Below, one piece after another: positions 5,974-8,459 of a stretch of DNA of 8,459 nucleotides (the first letter of the stretch is position 1; every line of letters begins with the position of its first letter). The position numbers and the translations under genes are program-made. The DNA comes from CAXMQS01 sp964195995 (GTDB taxonomy: Bacteria; Actinomycetota; Acidimicrobiia; Spongiisociales; JAOTWH01). The notes beneath the pieces were generated by a model that was given only the letters and a program-made list of their open reading frames with translations, did not search any database and had not been told where the DNA came from. Where the stretch lies: the NCBI GenBank assembly GCA_964195995.1, contig CAXMQS010000067.1, positions 1 to 8,459 of the forward strand, given 5' to 3'.

Positions 5974-6043
5974 GTGACCGATGGCTATGCGTGGTTCCGG
6001 TAGCAGTTGGGTAGCGAAACCGGTAGCAGTTGGGTAGCGAAAG
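5974..6043 (+). repeat. 42-bp repeat, copy C, with a 23-bp tandem duplication
   Basis: 5974-6016 is the third copy of the repeat seen at 3499 and 3608. Its GGTAG-containing part is then repeated: CGGTAGCAGTTGGGTAGCG plus AAAC at 5998-6020 and again (ending AAAG) at 6021-6043, 22 of 23 identical. This gives four GGTAGC motifs at 5998, 6009, 6021 and 6032. The otherwise gene-free 5871-6199 interval holds this repeat, the hairpin before it and the tRNA-Lys-like fragment after it. Confidence 0.75.
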
Positions 6044-6107
6044 AGGCCCTTAGAAACGCTCTTGCTGACTCTGGCCCAAAGCACAGACCCCTGACCAGGG
6101 CCTCCCT

Positions 6108-6153
6108 TGGTGGGCCGCGACGGGATCGAACCCTCTTCGGATCAAGAGTCCCA
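6108..6153 (-). pseudogene. Degenerate tRNA-Lys-like 3' half
   Basis: On the minus strand: TGGGA, a 7-base loop CTCTTGA (anticodon CTT, Lys), TCCGA, then a T arm GAGGG-TTCGATC-CCGTC with one mismatch, acceptor strand GCGGCCC, discriminator A and CCA. The anticodon stem has one mispair, the variable loop is only one base, and no D arm or 5' acceptor strand follows, so it is not functional. It resembles an eroded integration scar like the pair at 3316-3406. The core differs from those two, so it is not the other end of the same insertion. Confidence 0.45.
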
Positions 6154-6199
6154 AAGGGTACGTCCCGGGCCTGTCCCTCCAGGTCCCGTGCCGGTGTCC

Positions 6200-8459
6200 C
6201 TAGCCGATGAGACAGCTGGGGTCGGTGCACTTGGCGACCACCAGCCGGCCAGGGATCTCATAAGGAGGCTCGTCGATCCACTCGGCGCCATCGATGAAAG
6301 CGATCAGGGGCAGACCATCGGGGCCCACTGCCATGGAGTAGGAGCCGGTCACGTCGGCGAGCACCGACACCACCGGATCGGTGCACGGATAGGAGCACAC
6401 CGCCAGCCGGGGACTGTCGGTCGGAGCGCTGTAGGCCATGGCGATGCGGCCGTCGCCCAGCACTGCCATTCGGGGCGGGCCCCAGGCATCTGTGATCGAT
6501 TCGCCGAGCTCGGCCACCGTTACCTCGTCACAGTGCGGATCGAGGCAGAAGGCCAGCTTGGCGGTGCCGTCCGCGTAGTAGCCGACGACGGGATTGCCGT
6601 CGGGCCCGATGGTCACCTGGGCCGCCTCGCTGCCGCCGCCGGTGTCATCGAGGGTCGACGCCTCGAAGGAGCTGCATCTGGGGTCTTCGCACACCACCAG
6701 CCGCAATAGCCCGCTCGACGACGTGTACACCACCACGGGTCGGTCGTCGGGGGTGAGCGACAGCGCCGTGGTGTTGTACACCCAGAATCGGTTGCAGTCG
6801 ACGTCGACACAGTCGAAGTCGAGGTCGACCACGTCGGCGCTACTGCAAGCGGCATCGACGCAGAAGGCCACCTGGATGGGGCCGGGGTTGAAGGTGTAGT
6901 TCTGGAAGGCCATCACCGCCAGCCCATCACTGCCGATGGCGATGTCGGGGCTAGCCCATGCGTCCGCCTCGAACAGCTCGGTGGAGGTGGCACTGCTGCA
7001 CGCCACGTCATCGCAGCGGGCGAAGCCCAGCATCCGATCTGTGTCATAGGACCAGAAGGTCGACACCACCCGCCCCTGGCCGTCGATGGCCCAGTTGGCG
7101 CCGAACCAGGTGTTGAGCTCTACCGGATCGGTGCTCGTTACCTGCGAACAGCTCGAGTCTTCGCAGTCGGCCAGTGCCAGCCCCCACTCGTTCTCACCCT
7201 CCGGCCCCACGGTGTCGGTCGGCGCGTTATAGAGGATGACGGGGAGCCCCTGGGCGTCGAAGAGCGCCTGAGGGCCGTAGTTGTCGATGACCACATCGGC
7301 GGCGACGTTGATCGTCCACCCGGTGTCGGTGAACGCCAGCGCCAGCGGCGGCGGCGGCGGTGGTGGAGCCTCGACACAAGCGGGGTCGACGCAACGGATG
7401 AGCACCAGGTCGCTGCCGGTGTGGTAGGCGAGCAGCGGGTTGCCGTCGGTGCCCATCGCCAGCGCCACCTCGCCGCTCAGTCCCGGATTGCCGATGGTGG
7501 CTGGGGCGACGCACTCGGGATCGCCGCAGTGGGTGATGCTCAGGCCGCTCTCCCGTTGTGAGTAGGCGACCACCGGGTTGCCGGCGGCGTCGATGGCGAT
7601 GCCCCGAAGTTCGAAGGAACCCGCGGCGGCGATGACGGCTGATGTCCTTTGCTGGCACTCGGCATCGAGGCAGGTGATCACGATGATGTCGGCCGGCGGT
7701 TCGCCATCGGCTTCATCCACTGGCGGCTGCTCATCCACGGTGAGAATGACCAGGCCCCGGGGGCCGCGAGCGACCTCAGCTCGCCAGGAGTCGATCCCTT
7801 CGAGCGGCGTGACCGTCACCTCGTTGCATGTGGCGTCACAGGTGGCGAGGCGGGCGCCGCCATCCAATTGGAACAGGAACGTTGGCGGGTCTCCCAGCGC
7901 CGCCACCACGGAGAAGACCCTCTCTCCTTGGTTCACGCTGGTCACGGAGTAATCGGAACACGCGGGATCGTCACAGACGGCGAGGTCCAGCTGGCTGTCG
8001 CTCCGCTGGAAGGCGATCACCGGTCGCCCATCGACTGTGACGGCGACGGCGAATGTCAGCTCTGGCACCTGCTCGCCATCCACGATGACGGTCGTTGTCC
8101 ACGTCGCACAATCCGGACCGTCACACACGATGAGCAGGAGGTCGGCCGCCGCCTCGCCGCCAACGTTCTCCCCGGGGAACTCCCCGACGAAACCAAAGGC
8201 GACCACAGGGCTGCCGTCTGGCAGCAAGGCCAGTGCGGGGCCGATCTGGCGCGACACGGTCCCATCGGCCTCTGCGACGGTGACCACCGATGGCGGCGAG
8301 GCGCAGGCGGGATCAGCGCACAAGGCGATGTTGATTTCGCGCTGCCCCTCATAGGCCATCACCGGGTTGCCGTTGGGTGCGACTGCGATGGCAGGACTCT
8401 GACCGACGATGCCCTCGGTGTCGATGGGGATGGTGGCGAAACCTGAGACGGGCGTGGGA
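6200..8459 (-). CDS. Large CX4C-repeat (propeller-like) secreted or surface protein, N-terminus outside window
   Basis: The frame is open from the right edge to TAG at 6202-6200, 752 residues visible. GTG 8362 is an internal codon, because a repeat unit (SPAIAVAPNGNPVMAYEGQ) continues across it. The whole visible part consists of about 14 units of 45-60 residues. Each has a DG-x-P-hydrophobic-V/A-A/F-Y/F strand followed by hydrophobic-x-C-x-D-P-x-C; examples are CADPAC, CDDPAC, CLDAEC, CGDPEC, CVDPAC, CEDPRC, CLDPHC and a final CTDPSC four residues from the end. Two units have the shorter CX3C (CDATC, CSYPC). A seven-proline run (about 7346-7366) splits the array in the middle. There is no visible enzyme motif. 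Paired Cys spacing suggests one disulfide per blade in an exported protein; any signal peptide or TM would lie beyond the window. It converges on the sigma-linked membrane protein, which shares the repeat type. Confidence 0.8.
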   Translation of the reverse strand, partial: PTPVSGFATIPIDTEGIVGQSPAIAVAPNGNPVMAYEGQREINIALCADPACASPPSVVTVAEADGTVSRQIGPALALLPDGSPVVAFGFVGEFPGENVGGEAAADLLLIVCDGPDCATWTTTVIVDGEQVPELTFAVAVTVDGRPVIAFQRSDSQLDLAVCDDPACSDYSVTSVNQGERVFSVVAALGDPPTFLFQLDGGARLATCDATCNEVTVTPLEGIDSWRAEVARGPRGLVILTVDEQPPVDEADGEPPADIIVITCLDAECQQRTSAVIAAAGSFELRGIAIDAAGNPVVAYSQRESGLSITHCGDPECVAPATIGNPGLSGEVALAMGTDGNPLLAYHTGSDLVLIRCVDPACVEAPPPPPPPLALAFTDTGWTINVAADVVIDNYGPQALFDAQGLPVILYNAPTDTVGPEGENEWGLALADCEDSSCSQVTSTDPVELNTWFGANWAIDGQGRVVSTFWSYDTDRMLGFARCDDVACSSATSTELFEADAWASPDIAIGSDGLAVMAFQNYTFNPGPIQVAFCVDAACSSADVVDLDFDCVDVDCNRFWVYNTTALSLTPDDRPVVVYTSSSGLLRLVVCEDPRCSSFEASTLDDTGGGSEAAQVTIGPDGNPVVGYYADGTAKLAFCLDPHCDEVTVAELGESITDAWGPPRMAVLGDGRIAMAYSAPTDSPRLAVCSYPCTDPVVSVLADVTGSYSMAVGPDGLPLIAFIDGAEWIDEPPYEIPGRLVVAKCTDPSCLIG

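Noticed and set aside
5886..6014. 42-residue ORF (MSYAIRELRTFPQSLEPAKL...) after the membrane-protein gene
   Set aside because: It has no convincing ribosome binding site, reads through the hairpin, and ends inside the GGGTAG repeat. Probably chance.
5998..6043. Possible CRISPR array from tandem repeat units
   Set aside because: Only two 23-bp units directly abutting without spacers, so it is a simple tandem duplication.

Overview
The window looks like chromosomal DNA from a high-GC Gram-positive bacterium, most likely an actinobacterium and possibly of the Acidimicrobiia type. That placement is inferred from the GC-rich codon choice, GTG starts, a MarR/MFS pair, an ECF-type sigma factor and lineage-typical secreted Cys-repeat proteins. 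It cannot be proved from sequence alone.

Left part (1-2672, all minus strand). A well-spaced Shine-Dalgarno leads into an unrecognised gene that runs off the left edge (1-171). Upstream of it lies the N-terminal half of a cobalamin-independent methionine-synthase-like gene (about 285-787), whose C-terminal half is missing. Upstream again is a DHA2-type MFS transporter reduced to its first ~56 and last ~63 codons, joined out of frame (847-1208). An intact DHA3/MFS_3-type exporter follows (1285-2601). It is divergent from a MarR-family regulator (2673-3134), and the short gap between them carries overlapping palindromes that look like the MarR operator.

Middle part (3135-3837). This ~700 bp has no intact gene. 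It holds a short C-terminal fragment of a propeller-like protein, a terminator-like hairpin, and two tRNA 3' halves in tandem on the minus strand (tRNA-Arg-like and tRNA-Phe). After these come paired short direct repeats and two copies (A and B) of a 42-bp repeat built around GGTAG motifs one helical turn apart.

Right part (3838-8459). A translationally coupled pair encodes a small ECF-like sigma factor and a single-pass membrane protein. The membrane protein has a short cytoplasmic tail and an extracytoplasmic domain with five CX4C-containing propeller-like repeats, so it is a plausible non-canonical anti-sigma factor or sensor. A third, degenerate copy of the 42-bp repeat (C), part of it duplicated in tandem, closes this module at 5974-6043. 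A degenerate tRNA-Lys-like 3' half follows. Converging from the right is a very large protein (more than 750 residues, N-terminus outside the window) with about 14 repeats of the same Cys-x-Asp-Pro-x-Cys type.

Overall reading (inference): a sigma/sensor module and a related repeat protein lie in a region marked by old tRNA-targeted integration scars, next to a transporter/regulator locus in which several neighbouring genes have been internally deleted. No integrase, transposase, CRISPR array or intact tRNA was found.
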